Of a DNA stretch of 64,000 nucleotides, positions 46,602 to 63,263 are shown piece after piece (positions within the stretch are counted from its first letter, which is position 1; each line of letters begins with the position of its first letter). A model generated the notes under the pieces. It was not told the DNA's origin. It searched no databases and saw only the letters and a list, made by a program, of their open reading frames with translations. The stretch is from Grifola frondosa. Taxonomy: Eukaryota > Basidiomycota > Agaricomycetes > Polyporales > Grifolaceae. The stretch spans positions 248,001 through 312,000 of the forward strand of contig LUGG01000015.1 in NCBI GenBank assembly GCA_001683735.1, given 5' to 3'. The position numbers and the translations under genes were made by a program.

Positions 46602-49600
46602 TTACACAGAAAATTTCAATGACGCCTCCATCAGTCCATCCGTCAACTTAGTTAAGGTAGCCCACAAAGGCAAGAATTGCTTCACCTCCTCCAATGCAGG
46701 AATTTGGCTGCTATTTGGGCTGACAGCAGTGCTGGCGTATTCCGCCCATTCGCATGCAGCTCGCCCTTCGATGACGTCCGAACCGTCCCCTTCTTCCCAG
46801 CCAACTTCAACCTCGAAGGTCCGATCCCACGTCCGGCTCCACAGCCTCAGCTCTTTCACACCCCCTGAAGGCATCCCGTATCCAGGCTGCAGATGCATCT
46901 TCGACGCTGTCGAGCGAGAAGATGCAGACTCGCTAGCATCATGAACGAAATATGATGTGATGGGTTTGTCGAAGTAGAGTCGGCATCCGCGAGTATTTGC
47001 TCCTTTAATTGATATGATTGCGCTGATAGCATTCAGCCGAGTAGTCTTGAGATCCAAAAATTGTGGAACATTGCGAGCCGATCGCGATGAGGCCCCAAGG
47101 GAAAGATTCCATCCCGGAGACGGTAACAAATTCCCTTCCCACTTGCATGTCAACAGACCAGGCCGTAAACCCTCTTCTAGGCATTCGACATTTTTTTCCC
47201 AAGAGGAAGGAAGCTCCGGGATTAGCAGACGGTCGACATATCTTCGCAATCCCGTCAGAGTTGTAACAGCGTGCACAATATCGCCAGTGCCTGTCACAAC
47301 TTGGCTCAGCGGAGGAACATAGCGGATACCATCCGAAAGCGATAGCGGAGACTCCAGTTCGACTCTCTGCTGAAAGTAGACTTTGAATGGCGCCTCCTGT
47401 GTGAACGGGAAAGCAATCCAAGTGACGATCAGAACCACCGCAAGGATCGCTGTGACCACTATAGTAAGCGAACTATGTAGCTTGTGCGCGAACGGTGCCA
47501 CTGGGATGAATATCAGGAGAGAAAGAAGAGACAATCCTGCATAGACTGGATATATATTTAGCACTACAACTTTCTCTTCAACGGAACATGCGAGAAACTC
47601 ACCGGTGGCAGGCCCACTTCCGTCCACCAACGTATTCATAAGTGCATTCAGATGCAAGAGCTCCGTCTGGAAGAGAAGCAGTGCTGGGAGAGGGACTAAG
47701 ACCACCATCTGCAAGATCCACCACCCGTATTCCTCGTCAACCTTTGCTTTATCTCTGGCCACATCAACAGTGACATATTCACCACCACTCGCTGATCGTC
47801 TGCGATGCTGATGTATCAACGGCGTGATCTCTGTTGGCTCGGTCTCAATTTCTTCTGGCTCCTGGCGCGGCTCAGTGGACGGTTCCTCGCCATGCTCAGG
47901 CGGCGCCTCATATAAAATCCCTCTGACCAAAGTTCTTGCAGCATCACCGCCCTCGCCATTGATTTCTTGTTCGGCAACTGTCAAGTCCAACTCGCTTCTC
48001 CTACCAATTCCCCCTCCTGCTTTTCGCGCAGCACACCTTCCACTAGTGAAACCCCAGATGCGATCCATGCGGCAATGTTAAGGACAGTAACCCAATAGAG
48101 GCCTGCAATACTCCGCTTCTGTATGGCAATCGTGGATATGACTAGCAGCACCCATGTGAAGAAATACAGCTCGAGGCCGATAACGAGCTTCTGCGATATT
48201 GGTGGTGAAGGGAGGAGAGCGGGAAGGACCTGCAGCGGGAACACGATGGCTAAGAATGCGAGAGTTAAGAATGTGATAAGCACGGCATATGGCCGCGAGT
48301 GGACGATCTGTGAGCGGGTTCATGTGTCATGATTCACACACTGGATCGAGGAGAAACGTACATATGGGTTTAACTTCACATATCCAAGGACAAGGCCAAA
48401 GTGTACAGCCGCACCAATGAGGAGAGCGATCCAGAAGCGACTCCATCCTAATATCACCGTTGAAAGCTTCTTGAACTTCGTCCATTTGCCGACCTCCCTG
48501 CTTAATGCGGTACTACGCAAATCTGCGAAATATATACAGTAAGGCAAAGGTCAGAAAAGCCTTGATCTCGACTCACTGGCCAGTTGCTGAGATACAACGA
48601 GCATCCAAACGAATAGAGCAAGTATAGTAATGGGTCCGATGACGAGAAGAATGACGTTGGTCACGAAGAGTGCGTGCAGCGAGAACAGAACCAGTTTCCG
48701 ACCAAGCACTATTCCGTCGTCAGCGTGACATTTATGACATACTAGTAGGAGACGCACAATCAAAGTATACCGCAGGTTCACCACCTTCCATATCATCGTC
48801 GTTGAGGAGAGACAGCCCTGCGCCCCTCACAGTTTCCATCATTGCCCAGAGCGCCTTCCGTCCTTGGCCTGTTCCCATGCCAGGAATGGAGTCTTGAGGC
48901 GTATGGTAATAGGCGCGATTCTTGTAAAATGCGATGTCGAGCCCTGCCATTCCTGCCACTTGGCCCTTTATCCCTCGAGCATATATCTCGTAGTCGGTTG
49001 CGCTGCGGACTACTCCTCGCGAAAACGCATCCGCCGTTAGAACGTTTCCAAGAGGGTGAGAGACAGCAGAGGAAAGGAACGAGCGGGTGGGACCAAGTGA
49101 GGTGGAACGGAACAACAGAGGACGGCTGCGCAGGTCAAGTGGTGAGTCAATGATAACCAGTATATTCAACTACGCTTACCCGCCGGATGCAGCGCCTTCC
49201 AGGTTGATGAACGCAGATGTTAGGTTTGCCCACGGGTGCTCAAACAGCGCATGAGCGCCGTTCAGCCTGTCCTCTTCGCCATTATTGAAGAAAAAGACGG
49301 CGGTTCTGGCGGCCGTCTCGCAGGCTGGGAGAATACTCCACCAGCTCAAGTAGCGTCGCAACCCCCATTCCGTCGTCTGTCGCACCCGGAGCAGTAGACA
49401 CCGAGTCATAGTGACAGGAAAACAGTACTCCGTTTGACTTCGCATTAGGGATTGAAGGCTCTGTGCCTTCAATTTTCACAAGGATATTGTTCCTTCGAAA
49501 TAGACCCCGTGGCCTGCGCTAACATACGACACATTCGACACCATATCGTCAGACAGTTGTACATGAGTATGCCGAGATGCGATCGGTTGGAGACGCGAGA

Positions 49601-50295
49601 GAATATATGAGCGGACGTCATCATTTGCATGGGAGATGTAAGGGTGAGGCCGAGTGGTTATCTGGTGATGAAGTGTGGCTCGATTAGTTTGCAACAGAGC
49701 AGAATCAATGAAAACAGTGTAGGATGGATCAATCAGGCTAATTCGAATCCATGTTGCGGTACCCCTGAAATGCCAATGCAGGAAGATCTCCCTGAGGTGA
49801 TAAATATGAAAACAACCGAAGTGGATCATGAAACAATGTACAGCCATTAGAAACAATTCACATGTTATCCGCCATCTCAATTCAATGCATATATCTCACT
49901 TCTTTCAAGCATACCATCAATTTGGGGCCAGGTACGATGGTACACCTGGACTCGTTTGGGACGCACTGTCTGATTTGAATTTATCAACCGGCATGAAGCA
50001 CTCGCCAGAAAGCAAACTTGATAGTATCATAACTCAACACCAGCGTAAGCTCCAGTCCGTTATGAAGGCGCTAAAGCATAACAGACGCAAAATCAGAACC
50101 GTCAAGACATACCTTGTGTAGGTTCTCATACGCACGATCCAAATTCAATCCGTCTTTGTCCTTTGGAACATCTGGAAGCTCATCAGCAAACAGGGCAAAC
50201 GTAAAGACTAGTCCATAGAGGATAATCGCGAGGACGGTAACAGGTATCGGCGAGAACTTGACAAGGTTTGCCAACTTCCTGGTGACCATAGCCAT
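46602..50295 (-). CDS. pff1: Vacuolar membrane M28 metalloprotease Pff1
   Basis: Multi-spanning vacuolar protease. The start at 50295 ([11 protein letters not shown]) precedes the first membrane helix ([18 protein letters not shown]). After a 451-nt intron come [15 protein letters not shown] and the M28 active site: [20 protein letters not shown] (Zn ligands His, Asp), [12 protein letters not shown] (catalytic Glu and ligand) and [13 protein letters not shown] (third His ligand). At least eight C-terminal membrane helices follow, and then a lumenal domain ending at 46602 ([10 protein letters not shown]). About 940 residues, normal for the family. Three one-base frame changes (near 49493, 49285, 48000) fall at short runs and are probably errors. 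Metal ligands are all present. Confidence 0.9.
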
Positions 50296-51413
50296 ATTGT
50301 CGCCGAAGAGTGAAATTTCACAGAAACTCGCAAGGAAGAGCACAACTCTTATACAAACCTTGCCATAGGCGGCCCAGGAGAGGTGAGAACAGTGCAAAAG
50401 GGGGTGTCAAGCTGTGACATTATTGCCTAATATGGTGTGCACGAAAGTAACATCTAACGCATGTCACGGGAATTCTCTGTCTGTGTTAACGATATCAATG
50501 TGAGGCAAGCAGACCATTCTCCTTCAAATATCTCCTCTTGTTGCTTTACCTAAGAGAGACAGCAAATCTCCAACACTGTCGGCTTGTGATAGTGTTGTAT
50601 GCTGACCAAAGTAACTCACTGCGGCAGTATTATCCCACCATCTATCGCCGGACTTATGGCCGGACATGACCTCCCGTTCACAAGAACATGCGTGTGAGGT
50701 CACCGCTTTGATTCAGTAGCCTGCACTGCGAGCTGTGTGGAAGATGTTACGGATTAGGTGGAATTTGAAGGTGCGCAAATTGCCCTGTATGCGCAGAGTA
50801 TGTGAACATTGCTCCCGTCCATAGCGGCGACTCGTATATCTCAATATTCCATTACGTCGCAAAGATGTTCTATCTTCATGAATCACCGACAACCTCGAGT
50901 TATGCATGTGTTTTTCGGCGCAACCATTGCGTATCAGCATCTTGAAGTACGTGTATCCTCATCTGCGGCAAAAAGTCGGTCTGCGTTGTTCGTCGGCCAC
51001 GGTCAAAGTCGCCAACAGAAGTGAATGGCGCGCGTCATCCGGCGAATCCATGGTGCAATTGAACGAGGTTATCAGAGCCTGTCCGCGCCATGTACGACGC
51101 GAACTTGTGCGCAAAATCGAGGGCCCGCCACCGTTAACAAATGGGGAATTGTCGGGCTCCGTCACGAAGGAGTATCTGCGCTTCCTGCACCACTGCGAAG
51201 CACACCCACTCTTCTCCGTCTCACTCGCTCGAATAACCTCTTCTCTTGCAACAACTGCAACATGCTGCACCCTGTATTCTACCTGCACCTTCAGTGTGCT
51301 CTCTTCAGCCATCGGTATCGCGCGGAGATTCTTCGGACTCTGAGCGGAGACTATATAGAGTCTCAGATATATGACTCTGCTCTCGGTCGATAAGACATCC
51401 AGCAGTCCCCGCC
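50296..51413. other. Intergenic, no gene supported
   Basis: Region between divergent pff1 and the lactonase. Open frames of about 145-160 codons overlap on opposite strands at 50906-51438, but show no domain and no splice continuity. Confidence 0.5.
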
Positions 51414-52571
51414 ATGATTTATCATATCTTGGTCGCATCGTACACTAACGAGATCTACACCCTCGCGTTCGACCCCGACGTACCGTCGCTCACGCTGGCC
51501 TCCTCGCTGACCGTCGGGCACCATCCGTCTTGGATCACGCGCCACCCGACCGACACGTCGCTCATCTTCACCGGGCTTGAGCAGCCCGATGGAAAGGTCG
51601 TCGCGCTACGATACGATGCGGAGGGGCGGGGAACCATCGTCGGCGAAGCCCCGAGCGGCGGCGGCCATCCGTGCTCGCTGCTCGCGACGAAAGACCAGCT
51701 GCTCATCGGCAACGTGCGTGTCCCTTCGGTACCGATCGCAGCATACCGCTGACCCCACCTTAGTATCTGCCAGGAACATTCGCTACGATCCCCCTGTCCC
51801 CCGAACCCCCGCACCTGCAGGGCCCCCCGGCGGTCGTCGCATTCACGGGCACAGGCCCGAACGTGCAGCGTCAGAGCGCCCCGCACCAGCACCAGGTCGC
51901 ACTGCACCCGCGCGCGAGGAGCTGTTCATACCGACCTCGGCTCAGATAAAACACGCCGCTTCGCCAGAGGTGCTGACGGCGCCTGGGTCGCGGTAGGGCA
52001 CGTCGACTACGCGCCGGGCGCGGGCCCGCGCCACATCGCGTTTCATGGTATGTGCCCGGCCCGATTTTTCGAGCCCGCGTGCTGACCTCCCCCCGTCCGT
52101 CCCTTCGTCCCCTTCAGACGACATCATGTATACAGTCCTCGAGCTCGCGAACGAAGTCACCGCGCACCGCGTCCCGCCGCTTCCGACGCCGCCCACTCTC
52201 CTCTCTACCGCGCCCACGATGCGCGTCTTCCCAGACGCTGCGCACATGCTCGCGGGCGAAATACTCGTCGCGCCGCCGAGCACGGTATGCCCTGCGCCAT
52301 TCGTGTACGTATCAAACCGCGATGACCCCTCCTCCGAGGGCGACGCAATCGCCGTGTTCTCGGCGGACGGCACCCTCACGCGTGTCGCAGAGGTGCGCAC
52401 CGAGTTGCAGCACGTGCGCGGGATGGTGGTTGGGGGGAGAGTGGGCAATGGCTCATCACAGGTGGGGTGCATGGCCCCGGGGTGAAGATCTTTGAACGCG
52501 CGGAGGAGGGTGGGCTGCGGGAGGTTGCGTTTGTGGAGGTGGAGGCGCCGACGGGGTTTATTTGGCTCTGA
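51414..52571 (+). CDS. Lactonase (6-phosphogluconolactonase-like beta-propeller)
   Basis: Seven-bladed-propeller lactonase family (cycloisomerase-2/YbhE type). The start at 51414 begins MIYHILVASYTNEIYTL, followed by HHPSWITRHPTD and GGGHPCSLLATKDQLLI. After an intron at about 51715-51761 come HQVALHP, PGAGPRHIAFH, an intron at about 52049-52118, then YTVLELANEVTAH, FVYVSNRDD and ITGGVHGPGVKIF, with the stop at 52571. About 340 residues, the normal size. Three frame changes (near 51910, 51930, 52440) occur at C or G runs, and each is repaired by one base. Substrate unknown; not necessarily a pentose-pathway enzyme. Very GC-rich coding sequence compared with its neighbours. Confidence 0.85.
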
Positions 52572-54531
52572 ATGCGCGAGGACAGTGTTGCGGTTCGTTC
52601 GCTGTGAAGTGTGCTGGCATTTATTATGGACCTCTGTGTGTCGGTGAGTGCCTTCAGCTCTGCGAGCGTCGTTCGCTCATGCGGTCTGCTTGCAGTGCTG
52701 TAATGTCCTCCCTTTCCCTAACACACGTCCCTGTGTATTTCGGCTGTGCGCAATGTATCATACTCCGTTCGTTCGGCATCACCGCGATTTTTTAGGGCGC
52801 GGAACGTAAGTTCAGGGATGTGTCATTATCAAAGTTGGTGCGCTGCTTCGCAGGCTTCTGCGGGATCGCTTTTTTTTGGCGCATGTGGCTGCATGTGGTC
52901 GCGATGGAGAGCGCTTAGTGGTGTCTTCTCCATTACAGAGCTTCGTGAAAACCTAAACCGCTCTCAGTTGACGTCACTCGGTGTGCACGCTTGCGGTCCC
53001 CTTCGGCAAGTGGTCGGCGATGCTTACGGCGCTCCTTCTACAACACCATCCATCGCGGAGAGCCAGTGGTCCGGTTGATGAGGTGTAATGTTCCGTGTCA
53101 CGCGCTGCGGATGCAGCACGCTGGATTTCAATCTCACCCTCCCGTCCTGGTCTCTCTGCCTCTGCGCGCAATCGCCAGCGAAATCCTCGCTTCCCTATTT
53201 GCGGTGGAGGCGCCGACTTGGCTTATTTGACTGTGAGCCACGTACGGATGCAGCGGGAGCAGTGCCGGGATGCCTCGTGTGTGGATGTACTTGTATCTGT
53301 TCCGGACGGTCGGTTGTATGTGCGTACCCTTCCGATCTGCTCGCAACGCTCTGGTACTCTCTTTCACACACGTCCTCGCCCGTACCTTGGCTGCATCGTG
53401 CTTCCTTCCGTACTATATCAACTCGTTTTGTTAAGTATCAAATCTGAGAACTTAAGGTCACATCGCTATTGGCTTTCTTTTGCGCCCACAATCAGAAGGA
53501 GAGCGCTCAGCTAGCAGGTATGGTTATTTTTTCCGATGTACCGCCGCAACACAGCTATTTATGGCAGATTTAGAACGGCTTTTCGTTCTCAACGGAGCGC
53601 ACTTCGTCTTTCGACGCGTCGGGCGCAGCAAGCGCTTCCAAGTGCGATATGTGTCCCGATAAGCATTCCTCCGATCTCGTCGTTGTCTGATGCCCCGTGT
53701 CTGGGCTGTGCCCAATATATCATGCTTCTCTCCGTTTTGATACAGGAGATCTTTCCAACATCCACGATAGGCTTGGTCCCGTTGGTATCGCTGTGTGCGG
53801 TATTTTGTGGGTATTCTACGGCGCAGACTCGACACTGCGAGCAAGACTGAGCGCCGAAGCCCTCACGCTCGAGTTTATGTCTGCGAAATATCGAGTCTTG
53901 CTATCACAAAGTATTCCGCGCCCATCCTTGGGAAGGTTTGTTGCTTGTGCACATGCAGACCGGAGAGTTCTCTCGCCTTCTTGCGGCTGCTGATTGATAC
54001 AGCATCTTGATCAGACCCGGGGCATTCTGTGTTCTCCAAGTGTATGGCGGACCAGCTATGTACGCGGCTTGTCCTGCTGATTTAGCAGCTTTACTCGCGT
54101 ATGTCCTATGTCCATACAGAAACCCTGTGGTGCATAGTTGTCTCCCTCACCGACACGGATTCATGGAGGTACCGCGTTAGCTATTAACAGTATCAAAGTC
54201 TGCACTGCCACCTACGCGAAGGCCACAGCTGCGACCCTGGTCTAGGCAGAACCCATGCTGTGCTCCATCGTCGTCAAATTTGCTTCTACAAAGGTTTCTG
54301 TTTTCGAACTCTAGACGCCGCATCACTTCCTGGAGAAGACGCGGGCGCAGGGTCTTGTCTGGATCATGATTCGTGGAGCGTCCGCGGGGTACAAGAGCTC
54401 CCGCACCTTCAGGTGTCTGGCATCCGTTAGCTCGCGGACCCGCAGATGTCTGACACGCAGGCACTGTTCGCCGCGTACGACAGACTGTGAGGCCTTTGAA
54501 TTCCAAATTGTCGCGTCGTAGCTGATCCTCC
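52572..54531. other. Decayed tandem copies of the lactonase 3' region
   Basis: No intact gene. Near 53200-53235 the sequence GTGGAGGCGCCGAC...TTATTTG matches the lactonase end at 52540-52570. The following DNA (53270-53420 and again 53660-53745) resembles 52600-52790, with shared GGCTGTGC.CAAT.TATCAT and TCTCCGTT/ACTCCGTT blocks. This is a diverged local duplication of the 3' end and flank. Confidence 0.55.
53190..53745 (+). repeat. Degenerate repeats of 52540-52790
   Basis: Two imperfect copies: one includes the last codons of the lactonase and its flank (from about 53200), one the flank only (about 53660-53745). Many substitutions and indels. Confidence 0.5.
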
Positions 54532-56329
54532 ATGCATTTCAGCGTCGTCGAGAACTACTTTATTGTGGCCTCATCGGGTGCGTCTCGTGCTCTGCACATA
54601 CGTGATGTCATTTAACATGCTTGCATCCACGAAGCGGTGTTGTTCTTCGACTTTTGCCTTACCTTCACATCGGAAGTGCAGTGTGTATGGAGCCGGAAGC
54701 GATTCTCGTACACGACATTGATATTCTTTCTCAATCGATACACCGTCCTGGTCGAGAGGGTTGTTCTACTCATCGAGATACTGCTCCAGACTGATATCAA
54801 TGAGGTACTTTATCTCTTCGCCGATTCTCACACCTATTGATCCATACCGGTTCGCAGAGGTATAACGCAGTTACTATTCCGTTCCCAGCACGATTACAGC
54901 TACCTGCAGATGTGTACCCGTCATGAGGTTGGACGACACTCTCACGGCCCTGACTTATCTCGCGTCAGGATGTGCGCCGTTGCCCTTCCTAGCAAATTCC
55001 GTTTCGCGTGCTGATCTCCCGCAGCGTTTACCATCCTGCGTCTGTTCGCCGTGGGCGTTAAGGACTGGAAAGTCCTGGTGTGCCTGGCCGCCTTGTGTTT
55101 GGTTAGGCCCACTATTTCTGTTGTCAGTCATCCTGTCGATTTGTGTCCCCTCCTCACTAATCTACTCCAGTTCGAGGCTGTTGGCTACGCGCCGATCGCG
55201 ATCGGAAGTCCTCTTTATGGTTGTGCGAGTCTCTATTCTATCTCTTTCGGGCTGGTTTCCAAGTACGTGTCTGGCATATTCGAATAGGCATGGGACTGAC
55301 GCGCGCATGTGCATTTCGCAGATGTGAGCCAAATGCATCGGTGCGCTGACGAACCTGCCGCTGACCGCTTGCGTGCGTGCCGCAGTGGGCATTGTTTCGA
55401 GATCGACCACGATTGCGGCGGACACGCTGCTGATCGTGTACACGTGGTATAAGACGTACGGGACGTATGCGGCGCTGAAGCTGGAGCACAAGACGTCGAT
55501 TGCGTACCTGCTGCTACGCGATGGTCAGTTGCTCTTGCGCTTGAGCGTTGTTTTGATGGTGCTGATGTTGTGTCCGACAGGCACGATCTACTTTGTGTGA
55601 GCCACCCATTTTTGGCGCGAGTCGTCGGGCCAAGAACGTTGACTCTCTGCAGCTCGATTGTCCTCATCCACATCCTTTCCATCATCTCGGACACGGTATG
55701 CTTCTCCTGGTCGAACTGTCGGTACGCGAAACTCACTGCTCTCACAGATAGGATCAGTATGTATATTCTTGCATGATGAGTTGGCCGTGGCTGATGTAGC
55801 TGGTTACCCGAGGGCTCCGTGATCTTCTCCGTCTGGGCGTATTTCGACCAAGTGTACGTCCGCATGCCCGAACGCTGCCACTCATGCTCAAACAACCCGC
55901 AGCTTCACGCCCATCTTCCTGTGCCGCCTCATCCTCAACCTGCGCGAAGTGGACAACGCCAAATGCGGAAACGACGACAGTGGAGGGTTTTCGGATTTGC
56001 ACTTCTCATCCATTCCCTTCGGGAATCTGGGCGCACCCCTGGACTTCGCCCGCGATGCCGGCGCCGACGTATGTGCTGAGGAGGGAGGCGACTCAGCGTC
56101 CTTGGATGAGTCCTCGCCTGGCTTGCCGTCACACTACGATGGGATGGAGCTGCCCCTTTGCGACGAAGTACGAGCTATGTGGTTTTTACTCGCATGTGTT
56201 TTGACAGGGTTTTCTTCTAGTCTGGACCGTCCACAAGCACGCAGGGCCTCGATGGCAGTGCGGAGTCTTCGGGGCGTCGCAAATGTGCTGAGCCCTCGTC
56301 TCCTTATGGCTTTTATTAGAGAAGGTTGA
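54532..56329 (+). CDS. DUF6533-type membrane protein, broken
   Basis: The start at 54532 (MHFSVVENYF) splices at about 54579-54634 into the DUF6533-like signature FFDFCLTFTSEVQCVWSRKRFSYTTLIFFLNRY, the first helices of a seven-helix basidiomycete family. Later helices are visible as ILRLFAVGVKDWKVLVCLAALC-like sequence (55030-55110), ADTLLIVYTWYKTYGTY (55410-55460) with LLLRDGTIYFV across an intron, LCSSIVLIHILSII (55645-55690) and RLILNLREVD-like sequence (55925-55960). A disordered acidic C-terminus follows. Frames do not join cleanly between these blocks, so this is a degraded or badly sequenced copy. The exact end is uncertain. Function of the family unknown. Confidence 0.55.
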
Positions 56330-57131
56330 TAATGCGCAAGATAAGAAGTTTTCCAGAAGGTTTTGTGTATAAATCGATGTTATGGATCGTCTCGTCCCCC
56401 GAATAGAGCATGGATGTTCAGCTAGCGCCCTCTATTCGCCGACGCATTCGTGACTCCCAAGATCAGTCGGCGGGTCTCTTTTCTCCAAGGATCTTGAGCT
56501 CGGTATCGCGCACGCCCGATATAGCATGGTGTTACTCGAGCAATATTGGATCGTATCTTCTCGTGCGGCTATCACTCTTGCATCGTTCAACGAAGGCTGC
56601 GGTGTCTAACGTTTGGCGTTGGTATTGTGACCTTATTTCAAGTTGTTGTGTCGCGACTGACCATGTCCAAGAGTGGCGTTCTGCAGTTACCATGAAATCC
56701 GATCGTTGTTTTCGGAAAATTGTCCATTCTGAGTCGATCCGCGGGGGAGGATCACACGTGGGGATATATGGACCTCTTTCGCCTCAACAATGATAATCCA
56801 TTCATATGCAATCCAGAATCGGCTGGCCTGACGCCAGCCGCTCCCATGGTTGACAACCTTTAGTCGTTGGGAAACACCGAGGATCATTACACATCGACTT
56901 CATGCCGGGTGGCATGTTATCAATTTCTCGTGCCTTTTCTCCGATGTATGTATTTCTGCAAGAAGCATGGCCGCGCACTGGCACACCAGTATTAAAAGAT
57001 CGAGAATATGTCAGTGGAGAAAATACTGATGTGACATGGATGCATGGCCTTTCGGATGCCGAGGACTACAGCAAACTTATTGTTCTGGATGAGTACTACC
57101 CCTTGAAAAATACCAATTCTGAAATCATATA
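56330..57131. other. Intergenic, no gene supported
   Basis: Open frames at 56410-56793 (+) and 56902-57131 (+) show no domains; the latter overlaps the 3' end of the minus-strand acyltransferase. Confidence 0.5.
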
Positions 57132-58335
57132 CTACCAAGGCATGCGAAACACCTCGCTTTCATGCCCAGATCCAGGCTTGCCAAAAACCACCTCTGCCGA
57201 AGGCTCCTTACCCTGTTCGAATGTCATGACAATATTGAATAGTGTCCGATGCTTGCCTGCCGCATCGGGTCAGGTGTACAGCATATCGCCTGAGGCGAGT
57301 TGACCGTATCGCAGAACAGTCGGCTTCGAAGGAGACCAGCATCCACCACTTCTCCGAGACTGTCGCGGCCGACGTCTTTTATTATCTCCGCACAGAGCTG
57401 ATGCGCTCGCTCCAACCGGATCGGGGATCCCGTTAGCCATGGGGGCTCATCGACGAGCTTGTTCTGGAGGAAGTGATTCGTGTGTACCACGATGCCGTCT
57501 GCATCCTCTGTCAAGTAGATTCCTCCACGAGGAGAAAGCTCAAGTCCTCGACTACCATTTGCATCAGCAATCAGGATGTGTTGACTGGATGCTGTACCAC
57601 CCAGGCGCTCAATGGTGGAGATCGCGGTATCGATTGAGGTGCACTCAAGAGCGAGACGTAGAAGTAAGTGGATTGGAAGGAGGGAAGGCAACATCGGCCG
57701 TGCGCGAATGGCGTTCAAGCAGACGCCCACAGACGCAGAGTTGAATCCGATTTTGCCAACGATTCCGGGCTGGCGTAAATATTAGACTCGAACTGACAAG
57801 ATGGCATTCTGGCCCTCTCACTCGATGACCATCCATATAGTGGGCTTTGCGATCCTTGTGATCGATACCATCGCGAGGTTTTTCCCCATCGATGTTCTCC
57901 AATCCCAGTTCTGTGCCAAGATCTGTTTACCAGAGCTACCAAGCCTCCAAGCGAGACTTGTACATCCGTCATCCCACTGACCCAAAGCGATCTCGCTTCG
58001 AGAGTTAAGCGCGACGATATCAAGCAGATCGATATCGCCAACACCGTCCGCGATGCCCTGCATTTCGTCAAGGAGATCAGGCGCGAGATTCCTGATCGCG
58101 ACACGGAATTGTGCTGCCACTTCCAAGACCTGCGGCCACTCAAACTTGCAAATTTCGCGGAAGAGGGCACGATAGATCTCTAGCTGATCACGTATCTGTG
58201 GGGCTAGAAGCTGTCCATGTTTGAGTCCGATCTGCATTACATGGTCAGATTGACCATCAAATGTGCGTTAAATGGCAATCACACCTCGTACGATGAACCG
58301 CCCAACTGAATTCTTGGAACGTTGAATAGTGCCAT
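57132..58335 (-). CDS. Peptidase C45 / acyl-CoA:6-APA acyltransferase-like hydrolase
   Basis: N-terminal-nucleophile family related to isopenicillin-N acyltransferase. Exon 1 at 58285-58335 (MALFNVPRIQLGGSSYE) joins over an intron (58232-58284) to IGLKHGQLLAPQIRDQ, then LLDEMQGIADGVG and the self-processing site DDGCTSLAW, whose Cys becomes the N-terminal nucleophile. AQNWDW, VGKIGFNSASVGVCLNAI and VHTNHFL follow. The family C-terminus (VFGKPG..., ending MPW) is at 57132. The join near 57775-57825 and the change near 57225 each need one base. About 365 residues, normal. The true substrate is unknown; nothing nearby suggests a beta-lactam cluster. Confidence 0.85.
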
Positions 58336-58538
58336 TGGCAGAACACTGAAATCAGAAGAATCCCCATATCGTGCTGAAGTAGCGACTGTGAGAATGTGGC
58401 GCTTGGTCACGATACTCAAGTAGAAACAAATCAAAACCTATCTATAAAATTGTTAGGAATGTTGACAAACATTAGACTTCGTATATAGTTGCAACCTAAT
58501 CTAAATAAATAATATGTAAGACGGATATCACCTAGCCT

Positions 58539-62448
<3,910 letters not shown>

Positions 62449-63263
62449 GTCAGAGCGGGGCTAAATATGTTGATTCGTACACGTGCTGGCCGTCAGTCGG
62501 GGAAGGCACGAACTGCGCAGCGCTGCTGCGAGATGCAGTTCGATACGAAGGAGGGGGGGTCGTCAAGGAACAGCCAGTGAAGGTAAACGCTGTTGAGGCC
62601 TAGCCACCAGTTAAAGATGCCAGAGGGTATGGTATTGGTAGCGAGAACGACTCGGGCGCCGGTGAGGATCTCGGCGCCTGCGCACGCTGCAGCTCACAAA
62701 AATCACGCAGGAATTCTGAGGTATGACAAAAGCCAGCCAGCCTTGGGTATCTGCAGTCGTCGATACTTGGCGTTCAACACGAAGGTCGCCGTGCTCAACG
62801 ATGAGGCCTGAGGTCGCAGAATGCCGGGAACACTTAAATCCCAATAAGCGCTAGCAGCAAGATAGCCTAACCCGGCGAATATGATAATATTCACTTGCGA
62901 AATAGGAAGTCTATACCATGGGGTATCGCACCCATAAATCTAACACGAGCGGATGCACACTGCAAACTCCTCAGTGATGGTTTTCGCCGAATCATTTGAC
63001 GTCGACGAGGTCGAAGCAGCGCATTCAACATTGATGTTATAAGGAAATAAGTAAACAACATATGACGAAAACAGACCCGCACGATTTCTTCAGGATGCTT
63101 GAATATTTAAGGTACTGCTTGCGCTCTCCAACGCGCTGAAGCTGAAGGAAAGTAGCACTAATGTGGTAGACCCATTAGGGAGATCGAAAATGTGGCAGAT
63201 AAGAAACACGACTCACCGACACACCCACTCTCGAGATTGCGAAATGCCTGTTCTATGGTCATG
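62449..63263. other. Intergenic, no gene supported
   Basis: Upstream of pmr1. One minus-strand frame (62703-62894, MNIIIFAGLGYLAAS) begins with a hydrophobic helix, but has no further support. Confidence 0.5.

Noticed and set aside
50906..51438. Overlapping open frames of 145 and 159 codons on opposite strands
   Set aside because: No domain, no splice partners and no composition bias; upstream region of the lactonase.
54177..54533. 118-codon minus-strand frame upstream of the DUF6533 gene
   Set aside because: No recognisable fold or motif, and it lies in a region of decayed repeats.
56410..57303. Plus-strand frames of 127 and 133 codons
   Set aside because: No family resemblance; the second overlaps the conserved 3' exon of the minus-strand C45 gene.
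57132..58335. Penicillin-type biosynthetic cluster around the C45/AAT-like gene
   Set aside because: Neighbours are Pmr1 and a degraded DUF6533 gene; no NRPS, isopenicillin synthase or transport genes are present.
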